64,000 nucleotides of DNA from VRUE01 sp963703335 (GCA_963703335.1 OY969812.1:2294001-2358000); one strand, 5' to 3'. Positions 42,864 through 51,096 are shown, numbered from the stretch's first letter. Program-made: numbers and translations. The notes: generated by a model not told the origin, from the sequence alone.

Positions 42864-45002
42864 CTACGTCCCCAGGCGCTCGGCTAGGCCGGAGTAGCGG
42901 CCACTGCCGTCGTCGCGACGCACCGCCGTCGCCAGCACCGCGCGATCGCCGATCAGCACGCAGCTGCTGCGGGCGCGGGTGATCGCGGTGTAGAGAAGCG
43001 GCCGGGTCAGCATGCGCGAGTGCGAGCGATGGCAGACGCCGACCACGACCGGCACCTCGCAGCCCTGCGCCTTGTGGACGGAGATCGCGTAGGCGAGCTT
43101 CAGCGTGGCCGTCTCGCCGTAGGGGATCGTCAGCGTCTCTCCCTCGTCGGTATCGACGACGATCTCTTCGTCGTTCGGGTCGTCGCCGCGCAGGAAGACG
43201 ATCGACCCGTTCATCAGGCCCAGCTCGTGGGAGTTGCGTGTTTGGATCAGGCGATCGCCGACTCGGAAGCGCTCGCCGACCGCCCTCTTGCCGTCCGGAT
43301 TGAGCTCGGCCTGGAGGCGCTCGTTGAGCGCATCGATCCCGATCACACCCCGGTACATCGGCGCCAGTACCTGAACGTCGCGAATCGGGTCGACGCCAAA
43401 GCGATTCGGCGCCCGCTCGGCAACCACCTCGACCACCGTCTCCAGCGCCCGCTCGGGACTGGGGCGTTCGATGAAGAAGAAGTCGTGGTCCTGGTCCGGG
43501 CCGGGGCTTAGATGCGGCTCGCGGCCCTGGTTGATCTCGTGGGCCGCGGTGGTGATCATCGAGCGCGCTGCCTGGCGGAAGATCTGGGTGAGGCGAACGA
43601 CCGGTGCGACTCCCGCGTCGATCAGGTCCTCGAAGGGTTTGCCGGCCCCGATCGGCGGCAGCTGGTCGGCGTCGCCGACGAAGACGACATGGGTCGATTC
43701 GGCGAGCCCACCGAGCAGGACCTCGATCAGGCGCAGGTTGAGCATCGAGGACTCGTCGACGATTACGAGGTCAGTCGGCAACGGATGCCCGGGCTTGAAT
43801 GCCGGCTCGCGGCCGGGGCTCCACTCGAGCAGGCGGTGGATCGTTTGCGCCGAGTGGCCGGTTGCCTCCTCGAGGCGGCGCGCGGCGCGGCCGGTTGGGG
43901 CGCAGAGGGAAATGCGCAGCTGGGCGCTTTCTGCCTCCTCGACGATTGCCCGCGTGCAGGCGGTCTTGCCGACACCCGGGCCGCCGGTGAGCACTGAAAT
44001 CCGCGCTTGGAATGCACCACGCACCGCCGCCCACTGCTCGTCGGTCAACTCGGTCTCGGCGTTGTCGCGACGCGGTGCTTCGCCCGGGTCGTGGTCGAGG
44101 TGGGGCGGGGCGGCGCTCCTCGCGGCGAGGGTCTGGGCGACAGCGAGCTCGCTTGCGTGAGTGAGCTTGCGGTAGATGCGCCCCTCGTCATCAACCAAGC
44201 CATCCCCTTCGCGGAGCACATCGGAGTCGGGGTTTAGGCCGAGTAGCTTGGCCGTGCGTCCCGTCAGCTCCGCGATCGGCAGGTAGCTGTTGCCCTGCTG
44301 TTCGGCCTCACTCAGCGCGTAGGCAGCAGCGGCCTGGGCGCGCCGGCTCGACTCGGGCGGCACGTCGGCGGCGAGGGCGATCTTGTCGGCGCGCACGAAA
44401 CCGACGCCGTCGACCTCAGTCAGACGATAGGGGTCCTCGTGCAAGACGACCATCGAGCTCTCGCCGAAGCGAGCGTGGATCGGCCCTGCGAGGTGGGCCA
44501 GTCCGTGGGGCGCGAGCTGCACGTGCAGCTCGCGGACGGCACGGCTGGCGTGCCAGGATTCGGTCGCGGCAGCGGCCTGGTCGACGCTGACTCCGCGCAG
44601 GGAGCTGAACACCGCCTGTGGGTCCGCGGCGATCGCGCCGAGCACACTCTCGCCGTGCTCGTCCACCAGTCGTTCCGCCCGCGCCGGGCCGATGTGCCGC
44701 AGGGAAGTCAGGTAGGCGATCTGGCCCTCGCGGTCGGCGGGATCGAGCGGCAGCGCACCCTGGGCGCGGAGCTGGCGCCCGTAGCGGGCGTGGGTCTGCC
44801 ACTCACCGCTGACTTCGGCGCGATCGCCGACCCCGAGGTGGGCTACCGGGCCGACGAGCGCGAACCCCTCGCCTGAGTCGGGCTCCTGGACCTCGAGCAC
44901 CGCGTAGCCGTCGTCCTCGGCGCAGAAAATGACCCCGAGCACCTCGACCGTCGCCGAGTAGGCGGCCGCATCGGCATCGAAGAGCGTGGCAGTGCCGTTC
45001 AC
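42864..45002 (-). CDS. recD2: RecD2-like ATP-dependent DNA helicase
   Basis: A 712-residue superfamily 1B helicase. After an N-terminal OB-like domain and tandem HhH segments (YLTSLRHIGPARAERLVDEHG near residue 95), the motor motifs are intact: Walker A LTGGPGVGKT near residue 345, Walker B VIVDESSMLN near residue 420, motif III VGDADQLPPIGAGKPF near 445, motif V/VI region SVHKAQGCEVPVVVG and LLYTAITRARS near 660. RecD2 unwinds 5'-3' and works without RecBC in repair. GTG start at 45002 with TAGCTT 6 bases upstream (leaderless). Divergent from the CxxC mini-protein. Confidence 0.93.
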   Translation of the reverse strand: MNGTATLFDADAAAYSATVEVLGVIFCAEDDGYAVLEVQEPDSGEGFALVGPVAHLGVGDRAEVSGEWQTHARYGRQLRAQGALPLDPADREGQIAYLTSLRHIGPARAERLVDEHGESVLGAIAADPQAVFSSLRGVSVDQAAAATESWHASRAVRELHVQLAPHGLAHLAGPIHARFGESSMVVLHEDPYRLTEVDGVGFVRADKIALAADVPPESSRRAQAAAAYALSEAEQQGNSYLPIAELTGRTAKLLGLNPDSDVLREGDGLVDDEGRIYRKLTHASELAVAQTLAARSAAPPHLDHDPGEAPRRDNAETELTDEQWAAVRGAFQARISVLTGGPGVGKTACTRAIVEEAESAQLRISLCAPTGRAARRLEEATGHSAQTIHRLLEWSPGREPAFKPGHPLPTDLVIVDESSMLNLRLIEVLLGGLAESTHVVFVGDADQLPPIGAGKPFEDLIDAGVAPVVRLTQIFRQAARSMITTAAHEINQGREPHLSPGPDQDHDFFFIERPSPERALETVVEVVAERAPNRFGVDPIRDVQVLAPMYRGVIGIDALNERLQAELNPDGKRAVGERFRVGDRLIQTRNSHELGLMNGSIVFLRGDDPNDEEIVVDTDEGETLTIPYGETATLKLAYAISVHKAQGCEVPVVVGVCHRSHSRMLTRPLLYTAITRARSSCVLIGDRAVLATAVRRDDGSGRYSGLAERLGT

Positions 45003-45027
45003 ACAGCAAAGCTAGCCTGCGGGCAAG

Positions 45028-45213
45028 ATGGGCAATCGACCGGAAAAACACGGACTCTGCGACAGCTGTGAGCACCAGCAGCTGGTGCCGAACACGCGCG
45101 GGTCAGTCTTCTCGCTTTGCCAACGCTCGCGCACCGACCCGCGCTATCCCCGCTATCCGCGGGTACCCGTGAACGCCTGTCCCGGCTACGAGCAGCGCCG
45201 GGACGACGATTGA
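45028..45213 (+). CDS. Small zinc-ribbon-like protein
   Basis: A 61-residue protein with LCDSCEHQQLVPNTRGSVF, SLCQRSRTD and VNACPGYE: CxxC plus two further cysteines, a plausible single zinc site. The RGSVF and YPRYPxVPVxACPGYE pattern resembles a short conserved protein that I associate with Thermoleophilia and other actinobacteria. ATG at 45028 with TAGCCT 9 bases upstream. Function unknown. Confidence 0.7.
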   Translation: MGNRPEKHGLCDSCEHQQLVPNTRGSVFSLCQRSRTDPRYPRYPRVPVNACPGYEQRRDDD

Positions 45214-45223
45214 CCGCTGATCG

Positions 45224-45619
45224 TTAGGCGGCCGCCATCGGGTCGGGCTCGCCGAGCTTGGTGCTGTCGGGCGCCTCGTAGGCCTCGCCCGCCTTGCCGC
45301 CGAGCACCAGGATGCGAATGCCGGCGTCGCCGGGCCAGACCTTGCGGGCGATGCCGGGCCCGACCCGCGCCAGATGATCAGCGTCGAGCGGGAACCGCTC
45401 TCCCTCGATCTCCAGCTCGCCGCCGCCGCTCAGCGTCACGTAGACCTCCTCCTGGCCGTCCTGCTCGTGATCGTGTGAGGGGTAGTTCTCGAAGTTGGGC
45501 GGCATGTCGATGATCTGCATGCCGAATGATTCGACCCCGAGCTCGGCGCGAGCGCGCTTGAAGGCGCCGCCGTATATGGCCTCCATCTCGTCGATCTTTT
45601 TTACCGCGTGGCCTGCCAT
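45224..45619 (-). CDS. Cupin-domain protein
   Basis: A 131-residue single-domain cupin. Motif 1 is visible as NYPSHDHEQDGQEEVYVTLSG (the GxxxxHxHxxxxE-like metal ligands, here H-H-E) near residue 48, and motif 2 as the region VGPGIARKVWPGDAGIRIL near residue 92. It probably binds a divalent metal or small ligand; the reaction is unknown. ATG at 45619 with a strong GGAGGAG site. It diverges from the TetR gene across a 97-base gap that contains a 42-bp palindrome, so it is likely under TetR control. Confidence 0.82.
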   Translation of the reverse strand: MAGHAVKKIDEMEAIYGGAFKRARAELGVESFGMQIIDMPPNFENYPSHDHEQDGQEEVYVTLSGGGELEIEGERFPLDADHLARVGPGIARKVWPGDAGIRILVLGGKAGEAYEAPDSTKLGEPDPMAAA

Positions 45620-45668
45620 GTCTCCTCCTTGGAAGTGTCGGTCCCCGCAAGCGGGGCTAAGGTGGCGG

Positions 45669-45710
45669 AGGCTATCGAATAGCACGAACGTTCGTGCTAT
45701 TCGATAGCCT
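45669..45710. promoter_or_regulatory. 42-bp perfect palindrome, TetR operator
   Basis: A perfect inverted repeat centred between 45689 and 45690, with core gaacgttc and arms gctatcgaatagcac / gtgctattcgatagc. It ends six bases before the TetR start codon and lies 50 bases from the cupin start, so a bound dimer or pair of dimers would control both genes. Confidence 0.85.
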
Positions 45711-45716
45711 GGGACG

Positions 45717-46328
45717 ATGGCCGATGCGACTGCCGTCCAAAGTGCGGCTCCCTCCGACACGGGCCGGGGGGCCGAGACCCGCGCGGCGATTCTCGATCGC
45801 GCCGTGGACCTTGCCTCGGCCGAGGGTTTGGAGGGGTTGACGATCGGCCGCCTCGCCGGCGAGTTGGGGATGAGCAAGAGCGGTGTGTTCGCCCACTTCG
45901 GCTCCAAGCAGGAGCTGCAGTTGGCAACGGTGGGAGCCGCCGCTGCGCGCTTCAGCGCCGCTGTGATCGAGCCCGCCCTGAGCGCAGCTGACGGCACGCC
46001 TCGCCTCCGTGCGATGGCCGATGCCTATTTGGCTCATTTGGAAAGCGAGGACTACGCGGGGGGTTGCTTTTGGGCCGCCACCTCGGCTGAGTACGACGAT
46101 CGCCCTGGCCCGGTGCGCGACGCGATTGCCGCCGCACTCGATTCGTGGCTCGGCGAGCTCGAACGCCAGGCTCGCATCGCCGGCTCTGCCGATCCCGGCC
46201 GTTTCGCCTTCGAGTTGTACGCCGTGGTGATGGGGGCGAATTCCCGCTACCGGCTGAGCGCCGATCGCAAGGTCTTCGCCTATGCGAGCGAAGCGACCGA
46301 TCGGCTGCTGGGGGAGCTGCCCGTGTGA
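45717..46328 (+). CDS. TetR-family transcriptional regulator
   Basis: A 203-residue repressor. The N-terminal helix-turn-helix is clear: AILDRAVDLASAEGLEGLTIGRLAGELGMSKSGVFAHFGSKQELQL, with recognition helix KSGVFAHFG near residue 53. The C-terminal ligand domain has YAGGCFWAATSAEYDDRPGP near residue 113, the GCF motif of the TetR_C YsiA/AcrR-like group. It likely represses itself and the divergent cupin gene through the 42-bp palindrome just upstream. Its stop overlaps the NTF2-like gene by four bases. Confidence 0.92.
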   Translation: MADATAVQSAAPSDTGRGAETRAAILDRAVDLASAEGLEGLTIGRLAGELGMSKSGVFAHFGSKQELQLATVGAAAARFSAAVIEPALSAADGTPRLRAMADAYLAHLESEDYAGGCFWAATSAEYDDRPGPVRDAIAAALDSWLGELERQARIAGSADPGRFAFELYAVVMGANSRYRLSADRKVFAYASEATDRLLGELPV

Positions 46329-46768
46329 GCGACGAGCGCGGTATCGGCGAGGACGCCGCGGCGGACTTCGCCGCTCGCTTCGCCGATTACTGGCGCGCTC
46401 CGACACCCGAGCGCCTCAGCATCGTCCTCGCCGATCGGGTTCGTCTCGTCGCCCCGATGACGCCGGTCACAGACACCCTCGTCGACGGGCAGCGGGCCTT
46501 CGCGGGACTTTTCGAGCTGATTCCCGACCTGCGCGGCGAGATACACCGCTGGGGCAAGACCGAGGACGGGGTCCTGATCGAGTTCACGCTCAGCGGCACG
46601 GCCGGGGGCAAGCCGATCTCCTGGTCCGCCGTCGATCGCTTCGTCCTCGGCGAGGACGGCCTCGCCACCGAACGGGTCACCTACTTCGATTCGATGCCGG
46701 TAGCGCTCGCCGCGGCTACGCGCCCACGCGCCTGGCCCGCCTTCCTGCGCAGCCGGCTGCGTCGCTAG
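46325..46768 (+). CDS. NTF2/SnoaL-like protein
   Basis: A 147-residue cone-shaped-fold protein of the SnoaL/NTF2 superfamily: FADYWRAPTPERLSIVLADRVRLVAPM near residue 20, GQRAFAGLFELIPDLRGEIHRW near residue 55 and the closing strand VDRFVLGEDGLATERVTYFDSMP. GTG start overlapping the tetR stop (GTGA). Such proteins bind hydrophobic ligands or act as isomerases; no catalytic residues can be fixed. It is in one operon with the TetR gene and faces another NTF2-like gene (46783-47217) tail to tail. Confidence 0.8.
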   Translation: MSDERGIGEDAAADFAARFADYWRAPTPERLSIVLADRVRLVAPMTPVTDTLVDGQRAFAGLFELIPDLRGEIHRWGKTEDGVLIEFTLSGTAGGKPISWSAVDRFVLGEDGLATERVTYFDSMPVALAAATRPRAWPAFLRSRLRR

Positions 46769-46782
46769 GAGGCGCGACGGGC

Positions 46783-47217
46783 TCAGTCGAGCAGGCCGAC
46801 CTGGCGCAGGATCGAGACCGAGTCCGAGTAGACGTCCTTGCGCTTGATTAGGCCGTCCTCGAAGGGGATCACGTCGACCCCATTCCAGCTCACCGTGCGA
46901 CCGCTGGGCGCGGCCTCGATCTCCCCCCGGCGAAGCGTGTTCGAGTGGGTCGCGGTGGCCGTCCACTCCTGGGTGACGACGCCCTCGCGCACGTAGAGCC
47001 GCCTCGTCTCGAACTTCATATCGGGCCAGGATTCGAAAATCTTGGCGATGTGGCCACGCACCTCTTCGCCACTGGCCGTCTCGCCGGCCGTGTGGTTGGC
47101 GAAGACCATGTCCGGCGCGTGCATCGCGACGATCGCGTCCAGGTCCTGCGCGTTCCAGGCGTCGTTGTAGCGACCGATCGCCTCGGTCAGCTGCTCGATC
47201 CCATCGCGCGCGCTCAC
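46783..47217 (-). CDS. NTF2/SnoaL-like protein, second copy
   Basis: A 144-residue SnoaL-like protein: AIGRYNDAWNAQDLDAIVAMHAPD near residue 10, FESWPDMKFETRRLYV near residue 58 and the C-terminal VDVIPFEDGLIKRKDVYSD, the common SnoaL ending. GTG at 47217. It is convergent with the other NTF2-like gene, separated by 14 bases, but the two differ strongly in sequence and are not a recent duplication. Ligand or reaction unknown. Confidence 0.82.
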   Translation of the reverse strand: MSARDGIEQLTEAIGRYNDAWNAQDLDAIVAMHAPDMVFANHTAGETASGEEVRGHIAKIFESWPDMKFETRRLYVREGVVTQEWTATATHSNTLRRGEIEAAPSGRTVSWNGVDVIPFEDGLIKRKDVYSDSVSILRQVGLLD

Positions 47218-47322
47218 ATCGCCCAATTTAGCCCGTGGGGAATTTGCGTGCCAGGCGTCACCCCTTGCGCGCCACATGGGCGTCGCGGCCCCCTAGCGTC
47301 AGCTGCATGACCTATCTTCGAA

Positions 47323-47351
47323 TTGACATCAGATGACAACAGTCATAACAT
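47323..47351 (+). promoter_or_regulatory. Promoter and operator of VapBC module 2
   Basis: TTGACA (47323-47328), 17-base spacer, TAACAT (47346-47351). An inverted repeat atgac-aaca-gtcat (47333-47346) fills the spacer, a likely VapB operator. The ATG follows at 47360. Confidence 0.8.
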
Positions 47352-47359
47352 CAAGCATC

Positions 47360-47614
47360 ATGCCTCGCACGACCCTCGATCTCGACGCGACCGTGCTCGC
47401 CGATCTCCGCCGCCGTGCCGCGGCAGAGGGCAAGAGCATGGGGCAGGCCGCCTCCGAGCTGCTGGCGCGCGTCTTGGACGAAAAGGAGCCAGCCGAGTCG
47501 CGACCACTGGCCTGGGCGAGGAAGGACATGGGGCCGTTCAAGATCGACCTCGAGGACAAGGAGGCGGTCTGGAGCTTGCTTGACAAGGAGGAAGTCGAGA
47601 GGGGCGCCGGTTGA
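47360..47614 (+). CDS. vapB: VapB-type antitoxin (module 2)
   Basis: An 84-residue antitoxin. PRTTLDLDATVLADLRRRAAAEGKSMGQAASELLARVL is a ribbon-helix-helix DNA-binding domain; the C-terminal half (FKIDLEDKEAVWSLLDKEE) is the toxin-binding part. The start at 47360 follows the promoter; an ATG at 47333 lies in the operator and is rejected. It overlaps the toxin gene by four bases. Confidence 0.88.
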   Translation: MPRTTLDLDATVLADLRRRAAAEGKSMGQAASELLARVLDEKEPAESRPLAWARKDMGPFKIDLEDKEAVWSLLDKEEVERGAG

Positions 47615-48048
47615 GCGCGGCAATCGACACCAACGTCCTGCTCTACGCCACGAACTCGTCGAGCGAGGCCTTCGAGACCGCCCATGCCTTGATTCAGCGC
47701 CTTGCGCGTGGTCCCGAGCTGCTCTACGTGTTCTGGCCGGTTGCGATGGGCTTCCTGCGGCTCTCGACCAATCCGGCGGTTACCGATGAGCCGCTCTCCC
47801 CGAGTGAAGCTCTCGCCTCACTGAGTGACTTGGTGGAACGCACCCACGTTCGGACTCCCAGTGAGTCACCTGGCTTCCTCGGCCTCTATCGGGAAACGGC
47901 TTCAGCCGGAACGCGCGGCAAGGACGTGACCGACGCTCATATCGCGGCCCTGATGCGCCAGCATGGCGTCAACACCATCTATACGCGCGACCGCGATTTT
48001 CGCCGCTTCGAAGGGATCAGGGTCGAGGACCCGTTTGAGAGCTCGTGA
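47611..48048 (+). CDS. vapC: VapC toxin, PIN-domain ribonuclease (module 2)
   Basis: A 145-residue PIN protein: Asp6 in AIDTNVLLYATN, the stretch FWPVAMGFLRLSTNPAV where many relatives carry the second acid as Glu, Asp near 108 in KDVTDAHIAALM and Asp near 125 in YTRDRDFRRF. The usual Glu in the VAMGFLR segment is not evident, as in several VapC relatives with W..xxFLRi. TTG start overlapping the antitoxin stop. Confidence 0.85.
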   Translation: MSAAIDTNVLLYATNSSSEAFETAHALIQRLARGPELLYVFWPVAMGFLRLSTNPAVTDEPLSPSEALASLSDLVERTHVRTPSESPGFLGLYRETASAGTRGKDVTDAHIAALMRQHGVNTIYTRDRDFRRFEGIRVEDPFESS

Positions 48049-48081
48049 GATCTGGCGAAGGCGCAAAGCGAGGAGGCTTGA

Positions 48082-48957
48082 ATGGAAGTTGCGATTGGAC
48101 TGCCGAACGCGGTCCCCGGTACAAGCGGCGAGCAGCTCGTCGAGTGGGCTCGGCGGGCGGACGCGCGGGGCTTCTCGAGCCTGGGGACGATCGACCGCAT
48201 CGTCTATGAGAACTACGAGCCGCTGACGGCGCTGGCTGCCGCGGCCGCCGTCACCGAGCGGATCGGGCTCTGCACCTCGGTCCTGCTCGGGCCGCTCCGC
48301 GCCAACGCCACCGAGCTCGCCAAGCAGGCGCTCAGCCTGCAGGCTCTCTCCGACGGTCGCTTCACGCTCGGCATCGGCCTCGGCGGCCGCGACGACGACT
48401 ACGAGCTCAGCGGCATCGAGGCGACCGGTCGAGGGCGCCAGCTCGACTCGATGCTGGAGCGGTTCGAGGAGGTCTGGTCTGGCGACGAGATAGGTCCCTC
48501 GGTGGAGAAGACCCCGCGCCTTATCGTCGGCGGCCACGCCGATGCGTCCTTTGCCCGCGTCGCGCACTTCGCCGCGGGCTGGATCGCCGCCGCCTCCGGG
48601 CCGGAGCAGTTCGGCGTCGGCTCCGAGAAGACCAAGGCCGCCTGGTCGGCGGCCGGTCGCGAGGGGGAGCCATCGACGATGGCGCTCGCCTACTTCTCCC
48701 TCGGCGAGCGTGCCGAGGAGGATGCGCGCGCCTACCTGACCGACTACTACGCTTGGCTTGGCAAGGAGATCGCCGAGTTCCTCGTCGCCGGCGCGGCCAA
48801 GGACGTAGAGGCGGTCCAGCGCGAAGTCTCGGCATACGAAGCGGCAGGCTGCGACGAGCTGATCCTCTTTCCCTCCTCCGGGGATCCGGATCAGGTCGAC
48901 CTGCTTGCCGACGCGGTGGGACTTGGATCGCCGGTGAAGGCCGAGTATGGGCATTGA
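48082..48957 (+). CDS. LLM-class (probably F420-dependent) oxidoreductase
   Basis: A 291-residue TIM-barrel protein of the luciferase-like family: LVEWARRADARGFSSLGTID near residue 20, IGLCTSVLLGPLRANATELA near residue 60, ALSDGRFTLGIGLGGRDDDY near residue 93 and PRLIVGGHADASFARVAHFAAGW near residue 140. The family uses reduced F420 or FMN; in actinobacteria F420 is common. ATG at 48082. It is followed by the broken amine oxidase remnant whose N-terminus overlaps its last codons, so the two were once in one operon. Confidence 0.85.
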   Translation: MEVAIGLPNAVPGTSGEQLVEWARRADARGFSSLGTIDRIVYENYEPLTALAAAAAVTERIGLCTSVLLGPLRANATELAKQALSLQALSDGRFTLGIGLGGRDDDYELSGIEATGRGRQLDSMLERFEEVWSGDEIGPSVEKTPRLIVGGHADASFARVAHFAAGWIAAASGPEQFGVGSEKTKAAWSAAGREGEPSTMALAYFSLGERAEEDARAYLTDYYAWLGKEIAEFLVAGAAKDVEAVQREVSAYEAAGCDELILFPSSGDPDQVDLLADAVGLGSPVKAEYGH

Positions 48958-49139
48958 CATCGCCGTCGTCGGCGCCGGGCTCTCGGGGCGGGACCGGGTT
49001 GTCTCCCTGCAGCGGAGCGGCGGGCTGCGGTCTTGGCCGGATTCGAGCGCCTCTTCGGTCCCAGGGCGGCTACATGGAGGGTGCGATGCAGGCCGGGGAA
49101 CGGGTTGCGGCTGAGGTTGGCCAGCGCCTAGGCGTCTGA
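48947..49139 (+). pseudogene. Remnant of a flavin-containing amine oxidase-like gene
   Basis: Three short pieces survive in three frames: the N-terminal dinucleotide-binding motif GIDIAVVGAGLSG (from 48947), a middle piece AVLAGFERLFGPRA (about 49025-49070) and the C-terminal GGYMEGAMQAGERVAAEVGQ (about 49068-49130), which is the usual ending of amine-oxidase-type flavoproteins. Most of the roughly 430-codon gene is missing, so internal deletions and frameshifts have destroyed it. It abuts the LLM gene at one end and the PEP-mutase gene at the other. Confidence 0.75.
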
Positions 49140-49967
49140 CTCGCCCGCCGCCGCGTCGAAGGCCGAACGGGCGCTTTGCAGGCCGACCATCGTTCGCTCC
49201 AGATAGCCATACGTTCCTTCGTCGAGCAGCTCCCGCGCCGCTTCCACCGCCGAGCCAAGCGCATTGAAGGCAAAGGCGCCGCCGACCGAGACCCGGCGGA
49301 CCCCGACCGCCGCCAGCTCATCGACGGAAGGGACGCCGGGCCAGGCAAGCACGTTGACGGGTAGGTCCACGGAGGAGACGACCTGGCGGATGTCCTCCAG
49401 GCTGGAGAGGCCAGGTGCGTAGAGGACGTCGGCACCCGCCTCCTGGTAGGCCTGCAGGCGAGCAATCGTGTCGGCGAGGTCGACGACGCCGCGCAGGTGA
49501 TTCTCCGACCGCGCCGTGAGGACCAGCCGGACTGAGCCACCGTGGGCCATCTCGGCGGCCGCGGCGACCCTTTCGCTCGCGGTGCCGATGTCGTAGAAGG
49601 GTGCGTTCTCGCGGCCGTTGTAGTCCTCGATCGAGGCACCGGCGAGGCCCGCGTCGAGCGCGAGGCGCATGGTCTCGGCAACCCCGACGGCGTCGTCGGC
49701 GAAGCCGTTCTCGAGGTCGGCGGACACCGGCAGGTCGGTTGCCGCGACGATTGCGGCGGCGCTTGCGATCGCATCCTCGCGCGCCATCGATCCGTCCAGC
49801 CGCCCCAGTGTCGCCGCAGCGCCGCTGCTCGTCGTCGCCAACGCCTCGAAGCCGAGCGAGGCGAACAGCTTCGCCGAGCCTTGGTCCCACGGGTTGGGGA
49901 GCAGCAGTGGCCGCTCTCCTCCGTGCAGGGCTAGGAAGCGCTCTGCTCGATCGGCTTGCCCGCTCAT
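49128..49967 (-). CDS. Isocitrate lyase/PEP mutase family protein
   Basis: A 279-residue TIM-barrel protein of the PEP mutase/isocitrate lyase superfamily: LLLPNPWDQGSAKLFASLGF near residue 22, LPVSADLENGFADD near residue 78 (Asp/Glu metal ligands), GASIEDYNGRENAPF near residue 110 and LARSENHLRG-like LTARSENHLRGVVDLADTI near residue 150. Members cleave or form C-C or C-P bonds in 2-oxo/3-hydroxy acids; here the catalytic loop Cys of isocitrate lyase is not evident, so oxaloacetate hydrolase-like or methylisocitrate-type activity is possible. ATG at 49967. Confidence 0.82.
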   Translation of the reverse strand: MSGQADRAERFLALHGGERPLLLPNPWDQGSAKLFASLGFEALATTSSGAAATLGRLDGSMAREDAIASAAAIVAATDLPVSADLENGFADDAVGVAETMRLALDAGLAGASIEDYNGRENAPFYDIGTASERVAAAAEMAHGGSVRLVLTARSENHLRGVVDLADTIARLQAYQEAGADVLYAPGLSSLEDIRQVVSSVDLPVNVLAWPGVPSVDELAAVGVRRVSVGGAFAFNALGSAVEAARELLDEGTYGYLERTMVGLQSARSAFDAAAGESDA

Positions 49968-50024
49968 CTCGCTCGCGAATCTACTCTCCCTCGAGCGCCC
50001 AGCGGGTCTCCGTAAACTCGGCCC

Positions 50025-51002
50025 GTGGACCGGGCCCTTCTCGACAGCACTCTGAACGCCGCCGACGAGCCCGCCTACCGTGCCTCCCAGGTGTGGGAGT
50101 GGATCGCGCGCGGCGCGCGCGGCTACGAGGAGATGACCAACCTGCCGGCCGCCCTGCGCGAGCGGCTGGCGACGACGGTGCCACTCTCCACCCTCACCCT
50201 CGCGACCGAGGCCAAGTCGGACGACGGCACCGTCAAGGCGCTGTTCCACACCGCTGACGGCAGGGCGATCGAGGCGGTGCTGATGCGCTACCGCGACGGA
50301 CGCCGCTCGGTCTGCCTCTCCTCACAGTCGGGATGCCCGCTCACCTGCACCTTCTGTGCAACCGGCTCGATGAAGTTCGGTCGCAACCTGACGGCCGACG
50401 AGATCCTCGACCAGGCCCTGCACTTCCGCCGCATCGAGGCGATCGACCACGTCGTCTTCATGGGGATGGGGGAGCCGACGATGAACCTCGACGCCGTGCT
50501 TGGCGCCTGTGAGCGCCTGCCCGATCTCGGCGTCACCCACCGTCGCACGGCGATTTCGACAGTCGGCTGGGTGCCCGGCATCGACCGCCTCGCCGAGTGC
50601 GAGATGCCGATCAGCCTGGCGCTCTCCTTGCACGCGCCCAACGACGGCCTGCGCTCTCAGCTGATGCCGGTCAACGACCGCTATCCCCTCGCCGAGGTGC
50701 TGGCGGCCTGCGAGCGCTACCGAGCCCGCCGTCGCCGCAAGGTCTTCGTCGAGTACGTGATGCTCGACGGCGTCAACGACCACCCCGAGCACGCCCGCGA
50801 ACTGGCAACTCTGCTCGACCAGCGCGCCTACAAGGTCAACCTGATCCCCTACAACCCGACCGGCGCCTACGACGGCTCCTCGCCGGAGCGGATCGAGTGC
50901 TTCCGCGCGATCCTCGCCGAGCACCACCTCACCGCCACTGTCCGCCTCACCCGCGGCCGCGACATCGACGCCGCCTGCGGCCAATTGGCCGCAGGCAATT
51001 AG
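50025..51002 (+). CDS. rlmN: 23S rRNA (adenine2503-C2)-methyltransferase RlmN
   Basis: A 325-residue radical SAM enzyme. The cluster motif CTFCATG is within SGCPLTCTFCATGSMKFGRN near residue 105 (CxxxCxxC), followed by MGMGEPTMNLDAVLGA near residue 146, and the conserved C-terminal Cys in DIDAACGQLAAGN at residue 318, which is methylated during catalysis. It modifies A2503 of 23S rRNA and A37 of tRNAs, affecting ribosome function and some antibiotic responses. GTG start, leaderless by TAAACT 6 bases upstream. Divergent from the PEP-mutase gene. Confidence 0.93.
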   Translation: MDRALLDSTLNAADEPAYRASQVWEWIARGARGYEEMTNLPAALRERLATTVPLSTLTLATEAKSDDGTVKALFHTADGRAIEAVLMRYRDGRRSVCLSSQSGCPLTCTFCATGSMKFGRNLTADEILDQALHFRRIEAIDHVVFMGMGEPTMNLDAVLGACERLPDLGVTHRRTAISTVGWVPGIDRLAECEMPISLALSLHAPNDGLRSQLMPVNDRYPLAEVLAACERYRARRRRKVFVEYVMLDGVNDHPEHARELATLLDQRAYKVNLIPYNPTGAYDGSSPERIECFRAILAEHHLTATVRLTRGRDIDAACGQLAAGN

Positions 51003-51007
51003 CTCAG

Positions 51008-51058
51008 CGAACTGCATCAACTTCTCTATCTGGCAGGTGGAAAAGTTGATGCAGTTCG
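51008..51058. repeat. 16-bp perfect inverted repeat between rlmN and the P450 gene
   Basis: cgaactgcatcaactt (51008-51023) and aagttgatgcagttcg (51043-51058) are exact reverse complements around a 19-base loop. It is AT-richer than its surroundings and ends 38 bases before the P450 start. It may be an operator, a terminator without T-run, or a small mobile remnant. Confidence 0.65.
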
Positions 51059-51096
51059 GGATGTTTGGCCAGGCAGCCAACTAGGATTGCTGGTCA

